Shown here piece by piece: positions 1 through 8,388 of a DNA stretch of 64,000 bases. Numbering within the stretch: the stretch's first letter is position 1; each line of letters starts with the position of its first letter. The notes under the pieces are model-generated. The model saw only the letters and a program-made list of their open reading frames with translations. It had not been told where the DNA came from and made no database searches. The DNA comes from DAHUYF01 sp035623985 (GTDB lineage: Bacteria; Pseudomonadota; Alphaproteobacteria; ATCC43930; CGMCC-115725). The DNA lies in the NCBI GenBank assembly GCA_035623985.1, contig DASPSJ010000069.1, forward strand, positions 44,298 through 108,297, given 5' to 3'. The position numbers and the translations under genes are program-made.

Positions 1-77
1 GATCCTAACGTCGCGTGATCTCTGCCGCCGCTGGCCGGCGGTTGGAATGCGGCCAGAGGCGGAAGCTGGAGCAGCCG

Positions 78-1799
78 TTGAAGGCGCGTCCGATCGGTGT
101 CATGGCGTTCGATCGCGACCGCTTGCAGCGAGAGCTTGCGGCGGTGGAGTCGCTCGAGCTTTATTCTTCTCGCGACGGCATAGAAGGCTGGTCGCACCGT
201 ATTTTGTGGGCGGGTCCTTGGGCGTCGTCGCCGCCCCCGGCGCATGAGGACCTTCGCTCATCCTTTCCGTATCTCGACGCGCTCATCGCGGCCGTCTTCG
301 CGACCGAGCATATCCATCTCGTCCGCGTGTTCGTAGCGACTGCCGGGGGATACGTCCGGCCGCATCGCGATTGGCACGGCACTACCCCGCTGTTCACGCG
401 ATTGCACATCCCGTTGCGGTCGGACGCGCATTGTCTCAATTCCGAAGCCGGCGACGTCTACAGGATGCAGGTCGGGGAGATTTGGTATCTCGACGGAGGA
501 CGCCCGCATAGCGGCGGCTGCTTCTCGGATACGCGGCGCGTGCACCTCGTCATCGACTTCAACCCCGACCCGCCGCTGCACCGGCTGTTTCGAGACCCGG
601 AACGGTATCGGCCCTTCGCTCCTGCCATGCTCGTCGAGCGCGACAGGCAGGGTCCCGACGATCTCTCGGCAATTTATGGGCTTTCCAGGATCGCCACGCG
701 CAAGAACCTGCCGCATATGCTGGATCTGCTGGCGGCGGTGCATTTCGACAAGCAAGTCGGTTGCGCCGAGGTCTATGATTGGCTGATCGACATCGCGCGC
801 CTGACCGGGGACCCCGAGACAATCCGAGCCGCGGCGCGGTTCAAGGCGGCCTATGTCGGGCCGCACCCGCCCGACCAGGAGGGCGGGGAGGTCGGGCGCG
901 GTCCGCCCGTCGCAAAGCCGAACCGCATCGACCTCGGAGGCGCTGCCGGTCACGGCGCCGAGCATGGGAGCGGAAAGGCGCCGGGGAGCCGGATCCTCGG
1001 CCGGATCGATCTCGACCCGGCCCGTCTCTCGGCGGAGATAGCGACCATCGCCGGTCTCGATATGGAGACGTGCCGGGGCTATTCGGCCGGGGATTGGCGG
1101 AAATTCAACGCCTGGATACGCAGCGACCAGAAGACCTCCTCGGCAAAAGTGGACCTCGGCCCGGCATTGCCGTACCTGACGAGCATCATCCATCGAAGCT
1201 TCGACGACCGCCTCATCGACACCGTCTATTTTTTCGTCGCCGAGAACGGCGGCTTCCTTCTTCCCCACCGGGATTGGGCGCGATCGCGGCCGCTCCATGT
1301 TCGTCTGCACCTTCCCTTGCAGAGCGATGACGAGTGCTTCAATTCAGAGGACGACGCCTTGTTTCAAATGCGCGTCGGCGAGATCTGGTTCCTCGACGCC
1401 GGCCGCGTGCACAGCGCCGGCTGTTTCTCCCAGGGAATGCGGCTGCATCTGGTCATGGACTTCGCGCCGGACACGTCTCCGGAAGATTTGGTCGCCGATC
1501 CCGCCAGCCGATGTTTCCGGTCGCCGCGGCCGCTGGCAAACCGGCGGAAGCTCGGCGATGAGGATCTGGCGGCCATTTACGGCTTAGCCACTCTTGCCAG
1601 CGAACGGACCTTTCCGCGGCTGGCGAATTTTCTGGCCAGCCTGCACTACGACCGCGAGGTGCATTGCGCGGCCGTCTATGGCTGGCTGAACGAGATCGCC
1701 CGGCGCGCCGGCAACCCGCGGCTTGTCGAGCGCGCCGCCGAGCTCGAAGCCCGGTATATCCATCCCTTCGGCCCCTCCGACAGCGCAGAACCGCCTTGA
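78..1799 (+). CDS. Tandem-duplicated Fe(II)/2-oxoglutarate oxygenase, aspartyl/asparaginyl hydroxylase type
   Basis: The 573-residue product is two homologous halves (about 1-280 and 305-573). Each half has an HxD pair (H96/D98 and H397/D399, both in PHRDW or PHRDW-like context), a distal His in a PHSGGC / VHSAGC segment (H144, H445) and a following RxxHLV strand (H156, H457). This is the double-stranded beta-helix pattern of the cis-proline/aspartyl-asparaginyl hydroxylase group, which uses Fe(II), O2 and 2-oxoglutarate. An in-frame stop at 6-8 bounds the gene. TTG 78 is chosen because GGAG at 68-71 sits 6 nt upstream and the first strand, matched in repeat 2, begins before ATG 102; GTG 15 is the other option. 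It ends in a TTGA overlap with the next gene, so it probably shares that operon. Both halves keep their metal ligands. Substrate unknown; inferred to be a cassette protein or peptide. Confidence 0.75.
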   Translation: MKARPIGVMAFDRDRLQRELAAVESLELYSSRDGIEGWSHRILWAGPWASSPPPAHEDLRSSFPYLDALIAAVFATEHIHLVRVFVATAGGYVRPHRDWHGTTPLFTRLHIPLRSDAHCLNSEAGDVYRMQVGEIWYLDGGRPHSGGCFSDTRRVHLVIDFNPDPPLHRLFRDPERYRPFAPAMLVERDRQGPDDLSAIYGLSRIATRKNLPHMLDLLAAVHFDKQVGCAEVYDWLIDIARLTGDPETIRAAARFKAAYVGPHPPDQEGGEVGRGPPVAKPNRIDLGGAAGHGAEHGSGKAPGSRILGRIDLDPARLSAEIATIAGLDMETCRGYSAGDWRKFNAWIRSDQKTSSAKVDLGPALPYLTSIIHRSFDDRLIDTVYFFVAENGGFLLPHRDWARSRPLHVRLHLPLQSDDECFNSEDDALFQMRVGEIWFLDAGRVHSAGCFSQGMRLHLVMDFAPDTSPEDLVADPASRCFRSPRPLANRRKLGDEDLAAIYGLATLASERTFPRLANFLASLHYDREVHCAAVYGWLNEIARRAGNPRLVERAAELEARYIHPFGPSDSAEPP

Positions 1800-3244
1800 A
1801 CGACGCCTCTCCTGGTGCGTCCGGCGATGAAAAAAGCCGTGCCGGCGCCTTCCCGAAATTGCGCCGGCTGTGGCTGCTGCCGCCGCTCGCCTTTGCGCGC
1901 TTGGGCAGCTCCCCCGTCCCGCTCGACGCCTTCTTCTGGGGCCCGAACGACGAGAGGCCGGGAGGGACCGGAAAAACCACCATACGTCCCGCGCCGACGC
2001 TCTATTTCCGAGGCGATGGGACGCTTTTCGCCCGGACGCCGTCGGCCGTCTACTTCAAGGATCAAGACGGGTTCCGCCCGGTCTGCCCGTTCTTCGAGCT
2101 GCACGGCGAATGGGAGGGAGAAGGCGGGCCCGTTCGCGGGCCGATAACCCCGGAAATCGTGCCGCCGTCGCGCCTGCGTTGGCGCGTGGAAGTCGCCAAT
2201 CTCAAGCCCTACAACATGACCCTTGATCGCGGCACCGAGATCCGGGCGCTGATCGAGCTGGCGGGGGATGATACGGAAGAGAAGCCGCTTAAAGGCGAGA
2301 GCCCGCCCGACGGTCCGAACCCGCTGATCCCGCGCGATTGCCATGTCCCGCTTGGGCGGGTGCGCCTCAATCGGCCTGACGCGTCATTCCCGGGATATCG
2401 ACTGCGTTTCCATCCGGGAGGAGGCTTTATTTACGGCCCTTCCGACTTGCCGGAACGCTGGCGGCGGCGATATACGACCGCGCCGCGTCTGACCATCCCG
2501 GCGGACCGCCTGTTTTTGAACCCGAAATCCGCATGGTGCCGGTGGAAGAAGACGGATGACCCGCGCCGCGCGCCGGAAGGACAGTTCGCAAAAGACGAGA
2601 AAGAGGTCAGCCTGGGGCTCGTCGATGACATCTGCGACGGAATCATCACCTGCGGCGTGGACGGTCTTGAAGCCCATGCGCGCGTCGTCGTCGCGCCGCC
2701 CGATTTCGCGCCGGACCGCCGGCCGCCGATATCCTTGGCCGACGGGCTCAAGGACAGAGTTGATCGCGCTTCCGTTTCGCAACCCCGCTACTATGACGAC
2801 ATGGCGCAGGTCGCTTTGGAGATCCGCGATCTGATGGAGCGCGCCTTTGAAACCATGGGGCAGATGAATCTCGATGCGCTCTGCAACCTGTTCGACACGA
2901 ATCTCAACCACTACTTCGCGCATCAGGCAAATTTGAAATATCCCGACGGCGAAAACCGCCTGTTCGAGGAGCCGATTGCGACGGCGAGCGATCCGCTTCC
3001 GCTGACCGCGCAGGGCCGGCAGCATCATCACCGTTACATTTCGATCGAGCTTTTCTTCGATTTCGTGCGCAAGCGTCCGGATCTGATCGAGAAATGGATC
3101 CGGGAGCCGATGACGTCCAATCCCTTTTATACCTATCAGATGCCGCCCTTGATGCGAAATTCGACCGGAGGTCCGCTGCACCTTACGCGGCGGCAATATC
3201 AGCTCTTGCTCAACTGGTCCCGCAAAATCCGGGAGACGCCGTGA
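1796..3244 (+). CDS. LodA/GoxA-like protein lacking the C-terminal cofactor region (split quinoprotein N-part)
   Basis: The 482-residue product starts like LodA/GoxA amino-acid oxidases: a strand ending in ARLGSSP (about residue 35), then FFWGP and PGG, matching the LodA N-terminal pattern ARxGNSP...FxGPE...PG. Its last 30 residues (MPPL..., then LTRRQYQLLLNWS) resemble the LodA segment MPxL...LTxxQYxxLxxWA that precedes the cofactor-bearing C-terminal region. That region is absent here; a comparable one occurs in the product at 4631. There is no early ATG. TTG 1796 is chosen because it overlaps the upstream stop (TTGA) and leaves about 20 residues before the first conserved strand. The stop overlaps the next ATG (TGATG). 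No signal peptide or membrane span is evident. The LodA relationship is judged by eye. Confidence 0.6.
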   Translation: MNDASPGASGDEKSRAGAFPKLRRLWLLPPLAFARLGSSPVPLDAFFWGPNDERPGGTGKTTIRPAPTLYFRGDGTLFARTPSAVYFKDQDGFRPVCPFFELHGEWEGEGGPVRGPITPEIVPPSRLRWRVEVANLKPYNMTLDRGTEIRALIELAGDDTEEKPLKGESPPDGPNPLIPRDCHVPLGRVRLNRPDASFPGYRLRFHPGGGFIYGPSDLPERWRRRYTTAPRLTIPADRLFLNPKSAWCRWKKTDDPRRAPEGQFAKDEKEVSLGLVDDICDGIITCGVDGLEAHARVVVAPPDFAPDRRPPISLADGLKDRVDRASVSQPRYYDDMAQVALEIRDLMERAFETMGQMNLDALCNLFDTNLNHYFAHQANLKYPDGENRLFEEPIATASDPLPLTAQGRQHHHRYISIELFFDFVRKRPDLIEKWIREPMTSNPFYTYQMPPLMRNSTGGPLHLTRRQYQLLLNWSRKIRETP

Positions 3245-4617
3245 TGCCGCAGACGTTCCGGCCGATTTCCGCCGAGCTTCGCGTCTTCCGCTCGGAATTC
3301 GGCGCGCATCTCTTTGTGGTCGAGGGCAGCCGCATCTATGACGTCGATGCCGAGATGGCCCGCGCCATCGAGCGGAGCGGAGCGGACGGGAATGGCGGCG
3401 AGGAGCTGAAGCGGCAGCTTGGCGCCGCGCTCGGCCTGGGCGCACCTTCCCCTTGGGCGATCGACGCCGATCCGCCTTCTCTTCCGCCCCTTCGCTCGAT
3501 ATCGCTGAACGTCGCGCAGTCCTGCAACATGGCCTGCTCCTATTGCTATGCGGATGAGGGCCGGTTCGGCGGGCCGGCGCGCGCGATGGACCGTGCCACC
3601 GCGGAAGCGGCAATCGACCGCCTTATCTTGGAGTCCGAGCCGGGCGCGCGGCTGACGCTCGGCTTCATGGGAGGCGAGCCGCTGCTCAATCGCGACGTCC
3701 TCCACCACGCCACCCGCTACGCCTCCGCCGCTGCCGACCGTCACGGGCGCGAAATGCGTTTCTCGCTCACGACCAACGCGACCTTGCTGCGGCCCGAAGA
3801 CGCCAGACTGTTCCATGACCATCCGTTCTCGGTCCAGATAAGCCTCGACGGACAACGGTTTCAGAATGACGAGGCGCGCCCCATGAAGAACGGGCGCAGC
3901 GCCCATGATCACGTCATGAAAGCGCTCGAGCTGATGAACGGCCCGGGTCGCCCGATGCAGCTCGCCGCGCGCGCCACCGTTACGCCGAAGACCCGCGGCC
4001 TTCCGGCGCGGCTCGATCACCTTATCTCGCTGGGCTTTGACGAGGCCGGATTCGCGCCGGTCCTGGCTTCGCCCTCCTCGGCGGATGCCTTCACAGAAGC
4101 CGAGCTCGACCACTTCCTCGACGAGATGATCGCTTGCGGAACAAAGGCGTATCACGAGATCGCTGCGGGCCGGTCCTACCCTTTCGCCAATTTTGAGACC
4201 GCCCTCGCCGAGATCCATCGCGGCAGCCATCGCCCCTATGCCTGCGGGGCGGGCGCGGCATATCTCAGCGCCAATGCCGACGGCCGGCTCTTTGCCTGCC
4301 ACCGGCTCGTCGACGATGCTCGATTTCTGATGGGAGACGTTTTCGCCGGGCTTCACGACGTCCGGCGCGCGGCGCATTTGCAACGCACGCATGTCGACGG
4401 CATCGAGCCGTGCCGCGGCTGCTGGGCGCGTTATCTCTGCGGCGGCGGATGCCAGCACGAGGTGGATCGACGAGGCCGCATCGGCTGCGACTACATACGC
4501 GGTTGGCTGGAGTTTTGTCTCGGTCGTTATATCGAGCTGCTGTCGCGCCGGCCGGACTATTTCGCTTCCGGCGCGCGACCGGCGGAAATCGGTCTCGCCT
4601 CTTTGACGGCCGGGTGA
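3244..4617 (+). CDS. Radical SAM/SPASM maturase, QhpD/PeaB-like
   Basis: The 457-residue protein has a radical SAM CxxxCxxC motif (C94, C98, C101, followed by YA), a GGEPLL motif and a C-terminal SPASM-type region with C334, C352 and a dense Cys cluster (CRGC, YLCGGGC, GCDY, EFC) that would hold auxiliary Fe-S clusters. Such enzymes modify peptides; QhpD, of similar size and layout, builds Cys-to-acidic thioether links in the quinohemoprotein amine dehydrogenase gamma subunit. It lies between the two LodA-like parts with overlapping or short junctions, so a neighbouring product is the likely substrate. The start is ATG 3244; GTG 3241 directly in front is possible. The radical SAM family is certain from motifs; QhpD-like function is inference. 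Confidence 0.85.
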   Translation: MPQTFRPISAELRVFRSEFGAHLFVVEGSRIYDVDAEMARAIERSGADGNGGEELKRQLGAALGLGAPSPWAIDADPPSLPPLRSISLNVAQSCNMACSYCYADEGRFGGPARAMDRATAEAAIDRLILESEPGARLTLGFMGGEPLLNRDVLHHATRYASAAADRHGREMRFSLTTNATLLRPEDARLFHDHPFSVQISLDGQRFQNDEARPMKNGRSAHDHVMKALELMNGPGRPMQLAARATVTPKTRGLPARLDHLISLGFDEAGFAPVLASPSSADAFTEAELDHFLDEMIACGTKAYHEIAAGRSYPFANFETALAEIHRGSHRPYACGAGAAYLSANADGRLFACHRLVDDARFLMGDVFAGLHDVRRAAHLQRTHVDGIEPCRGCWARYLCGGGCQHEVDRRGRIGCDYIRGWLEFCLGRYIELLSRRPDYFASGARPAEIGLASLTAG

Positions 4618-4630
4618 CGGAGACGTCGCG

Positions 4631-6604
4631 ATGACGGGAGAGAGGGAAAAATCGACGCCTTACGCCGCTCCCGCGACCGCACCGGAGCGCGAGGCGGCCA
4701 CGGCGGCGAAAATTTTTCCAAGAAATCTTACGGCTCAGGCGGATTGGCTGATCCGCGGCAACCCGGCAAACAGCCGGCCCGAGAGCGGCGTCGACAATTG
4801 CTATCCCGGCTTGGAATTCGACCAGCGCAATTTGGAGCAGTGTTTCTTCCCGGGCCTCGTCTTCGAATATCAGCGCGATGAAGGCGCCATTCTCGTAGCG
4901 GTGCAAGCCGAGGCGGCACCGCTGCTGGACGGCCTCTCGACCGCGGATCTGCACCGCCAGGAGCCGCTCTATCTCTGGTACATTTACGGCTGCTTCGGCG
5001 GACCTGCGCCGGTTCTGTTCGACTGCTTGCATCAGCCGGAGCAGGAAAAAGGCATGAAGACGTGGCGGCAGGTGAGGGATCTCTCGCCCGGCCACGTCGC
5101 GATCATCGTCGGCCCGGGCGTCAAGAGCTGTCTCACGGCGTCGCAAGCCGAGGACCTTCTTCGTTCCGCGATCAAGGCCGATGCGCCGCAGCCCTGCGTC
5201 GTGAAGCGGAAGCCGGGGACGGACGCCGTTCAATACGCCGTGCTGTCGCGCGACCGGGCTTCGTATGTCGACCCGGACAGCGGAATTATCGACATCGCGG
5301 CCTATCGCGCCGGCGAGCTGACGAAATCGATGTGCGCTCCCTGGATCTACGACTTCCGGGAATGCTTCTGCTTCTATTGGGCGTCCAACAAGCCCGATCT
5401 CGTCAGCAGCGCCGACGAACGCCGGCCTTATCTGAATTTCCTGCGGCGCGACCGCGGGACCGGCAAGCCCGACGTCACAAAATATCTCGGCCGCGAGGAC
5501 ACGGAACTCGACCATCCGGAATTGCTGCAAGGCGCGTGGAACGCGCTTCCGGTCGTTCTCGACGGCCGGGAGCAGCCCGACATCAAGCCATTGCTCAACC
5601 GCGCCGAAGCCATCCGGGAGCTGACCTATCTCGCGACCATCGAGCACGCGCTCCTGATAGAATATCTCTATGGCATGTATTCCCTCGACATCGGCAAGGA
5701 ACAACCCGACGACCGCGCGGATCAAACGACGAAGCGGCTCTATGCCGTCGCCAGCCAGATACGGGAAATCGCCGTCGACGAAATGCGTCATTTCCTGTGG
5801 GTGAACCAGCTCCTGCTGATACTGGGAGCGCCGCCTGCCACGGGGCGCGCCACGTCCATTGCCGAGCCGCCGGCCAGGCACAGCGGACGCAGGAAATATC
5901 ACGGGAAGACATATCTCAACAGGCGCTTCGCGCTGAGGCCGCTCGATCGCCGGACGCTTCAATGGTTCATCGACGTTGAACAGCCGAGCCAAGCCATCAA
6001 CCAGGGCTTGGACGGCATGTATGTGGAGCTGTTGCGCAGCGTTACCGCCCAGCCGTCGCTATTCCCCGAAATCGAGCGCATCGAGCCGGTTCTGAAGCTG
6101 ATCATCGACGAAGGGATGGGCCATTATCATCGGTTCGTCGGGGCTCGCAAAACCTTGAAGGGCCTGAGGGAGGATCGATATCTTCGCGCCTACGGCAAGC
6201 CCCGGACGGCGCTGCAACGAGCCTATCGCGCGCTCTCCGATCTCTATTACCGCTCCGTGCTGGACGCGGTACAGATCGGCTTCTCGCTCGGCGAGAGCCA
6301 TGCGAATACCACCATCGACCATGCCATGAAACTGATGAGGGCCTTCGACGAGATCAATCGCAAGCTGATCTCGCAAAGCGTCCCGCCGCGGTTCACCATA
6401 GAAAGACGCGACGCCGAGCGGTTGTCGCACGATGCCGCGTCGACCCGGCTGATTGAATTGGCGCGCATGCATCGCGAGGCATTGACCCGCGTTCAGGCAG
6501 CGGGGAGCGGTACCGACGCGGCGTGGCTGAAGGACCACGACGACAGCAGCAGCCGAATTTTTGAGCAAATATCCGGCGTAATTCGCGCGGCGCGACAGGG
6601 CTGA
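4631..6604 (+). CDS. LodA C-terminal-like segment fused to a VioB-type ferritin-like domain
   Basis: The 657-residue product has two parts. Residues about 50-260 contain DNCYPGLEF (Cys57) and, later, LTKSMCAPW (Trp238) followed by DFREC and a Trp-rich stretch ending NKPDLV. This resembles the LodA C-terminal order CxGGxFxPGIE...LTxxMxxPWxxDFxxC...RPxDV, where a Cys and a Trp form cysteine tryptophylquinone. Here they are 181 residues apart, further than the 65 of LodA. Residues about 325-560 form a ferritin-like domain of the kind in VioB (EAIRELTYLATIEHALLIEY, VDEMRHFLWV), with E and ExxH metal-ligand helices. GGAG 8 nt upstream supports ATG 4631. No signal peptide is seen. The ferritin-like call is firmer than the LodA-like call. 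Confidence 0.65.
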   Translation: MTGEREKSTPYAAPATAPEREAATAAKIFPRNLTAQADWLIRGNPANSRPESGVDNCYPGLEFDQRNLEQCFFPGLVFEYQRDEGAILVAVQAEAAPLLDGLSTADLHRQEPLYLWYIYGCFGGPAPVLFDCLHQPEQEKGMKTWRQVRDLSPGHVAIIVGPGVKSCLTASQAEDLLRSAIKADAPQPCVVKRKPGTDAVQYAVLSRDRASYVDPDSGIIDIAAYRAGELTKSMCAPWIYDFRECFCFYWASNKPDLVSSADERRPYLNFLRRDRGTGKPDVTKYLGREDTELDHPELLQGAWNALPVVLDGREQPDIKPLLNRAEAIRELTYLATIEHALLIEYLYGMYSLDIGKEQPDDRADQTTKRLYAVASQIREIAVDEMRHFLWVNQLLLILGAPPATGRATSIAEPPARHSGRRKYHGKTYLNRRFALRPLDRRTLQWFIDVEQPSQAINQGLDGMYVELLRSVTAQPSLFPEIERIEPVLKLIIDEGMGHYHRFVGARKTLKGLREDRYLRAYGKPRTALQRAYRALSDLYYRSVLDAVQIGFSLGESHANTTIDHAMKLMRAFDEINRKLISQSVPPRFTIERRDAERLSHDAASTRLIELARMHREALTRVQAAGSGTDAAWLKDHDDSSSRIFEQISGVIRAARQG

Positions 6605-6672
6605 CGAATGGATTGCTCGATCAATCCGGAGAAACCGCCCTGCCGGCCGGCTCTTCATGGGATCCGGTCCGC

Positions 6673-7749
6673 GTGAGCGCGCGGGCCTCGGCCGTCACAA
6701 TTCTCGGCGCCGGCCCCGTGGGCCTCGTGGCGGCGCTGATGCTCCTTCGCGCCGGCGAGCGCGTGACGATCGCGGCCGAAGCCTTTCCTCGGGCCGGGGA
6801 TCAGAGGCGCGTCGATGCGGTGCCGGCCGCCTTCATCATGTTGCTGCGAGACTTCGGGATCTCGCCGGAATCGGTCGGCGTGGATGCGGTGCATCTGCGC
6901 CGCCGGCTCATCTGGACCTCGAGAACGCCGCAAATTTCCGTGACGCCGCCGACGGCTTATGTGGAGCGCCCGAAGCTCGAATTGGCGCTGTTCGATCTCC
7001 TCCAACGCTTCAAATCCGTCCAATTCGACGAGCGACGATTGAAGAGATCACACGCGCTCGAACCGGCCGGATTGCCTTGCCGGCGCTTGATAGACGCCAC
7101 GGGGCGCGCGGCCGTCACGGCAACCCGGATCATCAGACCGCCGAAACCCTGGGCGGCGCGGACGTTCTGGACCCCCCGACCACGCAGTTGCCAATCCCCC
7201 CTCTTCACCGTCGTTTCTCTGCCGCACGGATATGCCTATCGTTCCTATTCCAAATCATATGTCACCCTGGGCGTCGTTGGTCGCGGTCCGATTGTCGACG
7301 GCGGCAAAAAGGACGTTGCTCGCTACCTTCGGGAGTTCGCGAGCACATTCCTGGATGAGTCGCCTTCGCTCGATGACATGGTTGCGAACCGAGCAAAGAT
7401 CGCCTCGGTCCAGTGGACGGAGGGAAATCACCGCTTGCGCTTGGGCGATGCTGCGCTCGCTCGCGATGTTCTTTCGTCGCAGGGCATCGTGTGTGGAATC
7501 TCGGAGGGGCTGCTGTCGTCGGCGTTGCGCGATGATCGCGAGGTGGATCTGATTCGAGCGCGACAGGCCGAGCAACGGCGGTTGCATCTCCGATCGCTCC
7601 TTCGCATGATCGAGCAATGCGACTATGCGGACCGTCCGGTCTGGCAGGATTATCGCGCTGCGATTTCACCCGCATCGACTCAACCGGCGGTCGCGTATAC
7701 TTCCGCGCTGCGATTTGGGCGAATTCGGCGGATTCCATTGAATTGCTGA
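6673..7749 (+). CDS. FAD-dependent monooxygenase, LodB/QhpG-like
   Basis: The product begins with a Rossmann dinucleotide-binding motif, GAGPVGLVAALMLLRAG, about 10 residues in, followed by the acidic/Arg region and a later CRRLIDATGR segment typical of FAD-binding hydroxylases and tryptophan-halogenase relatives. LodB and QhpG are flavoproteins of this size (about 360 residues) that hydroxylate the precursor Trp during quinocofactor biogenesis. Position directly after the LodA-like parts supports the same role. GTG 6673 is chosen because it puts the Rossmann strand at the usual distance from the N-terminus; an upstream TTG at 6613 is also in frame, and neither has a strong ribosome-binding site. 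FAD binding is well supported; the maturation role is inferred. Confidence 0.7.
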   Translation: MSARASAVTILGAGPVGLVAALMLLRAGERVTIAAEAFPRAGDQRRVDAVPAAFIMLLRDFGISPESVGVDAVHLRRRLIWTSRTPQISVTPPTAYVERPKLELALFDLLQRFKSVQFDERRLKRSHALEPAGLPCRRLIDATGRAAVTATRIIRPPKPWAARTFWTPRPRSCQSPLFTVVSLPHGYAYRSYSKSYVTLGVVGRGPIVDGGKKDVARYLREFASTFLDESPSLDDMVANRAKIASVQWTEGNHRLRLGDAALARDVLSSQGIVCGISEGLLSSALRDDREVDLIRARQAEQRRLHLRSLLRMIEQCDYADRPVWQDYRAAISPASTQPAVAYTSALRFGRIRRIPLNC

Positions 7750-7858
7750 GCGACGTGATGCTCTGCGTCGCGAAGCGGGCGCCTGAACCGGCGAACCGGC
7801 TTTATGTCGAGACCATCGAAACGGTCGAGGGCGGCTTCGGCGTCACGGCCGGGTCTTC

Positions 7859-8359
7859 GTGCCGCCCAAGCAACAGCCGGGCGAACGCCAAGACGAGCGC
7901 GACGCCTGCTTGCGTCTCGGCTTGACCGACGACGATATGGAGCGTTTCGTTCCGTTGCCGTTCTTCGCGGTCTATACCGATTTGCTGTCCTGCATAGCGG
8001 AGATCGATCCCTTGGGATTCTGCTTTTCCCTCGTCGTTTCGGAGGGGCTGCCCGGCACCCGCAAGCCAATTGCGGCCGCGCTCGCCGCGCGCGGATTTAC
8101 CGCGGCCGAGTTGCAGTCGCACACCCAAATCGACATCGAGCGCGATCACACCTCTTTCGCTCGCCGCCTCGCCCGGCAATGGCCGAGCGTATCGCCGGAC
8201 CGGTTCGCCACGGCGGCGCGACACATGCTCTTCATGGTCGAGGTAAGCACCGCCGCCCGGGACCAACTGATGAGCTACTGTTTGAGCGGCAAGGCTCGCG
8301 ACATGGCGCCGGCCGTGTTTTCGCTCCGGCCCGACGACGTTCTATCGATGCGGCTCTGA
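7859..8359 (+). CDS. Helical protein, possibly heme-oxygenase-like diiron fold; likely frameshifted at its 5' end
   Basis: This 166-residue frame from GTG 7859 shows coding character: an all-helical protein with a GFCFSLVVSEGLPG helix and an SHTQID...DH helix reminiscent of the His/Asp metal helix in TenA/heme-oxygenase-like iron proteins, although His spacing is not standard. A peptide with convincing coding character (around RAPEPANRLYVETIETVEGGFGV) lies just upstream in another frame, 7758-7850, and its end would run into this frame if one frameshift near 7850 is assumed. Either a sequencing or real frameshift splits one gene of about 600 bp, or the upstream part is a separate fragment. 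It closes the cassette; the next gene is convergent. Confidence 0.4.
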   Translation: MPPKQQPGERQDERDACLRLGLTDDDMERFVPLPFFAVYTDLLSCIAEIDPLGFCFSLVVSEGLPGTRKPIAAALAARGFTAAELQSHTQIDIERDHTSFARRLARQWPSVSPDRFATAARHMLFMVEVSTAARDQLMSYCLSGKARDMAPAVFSLRPDDVLSMRL

Positions 8360-8388
8360 TCCTTCCGCCGCGGCCGATCCACCCGCCG

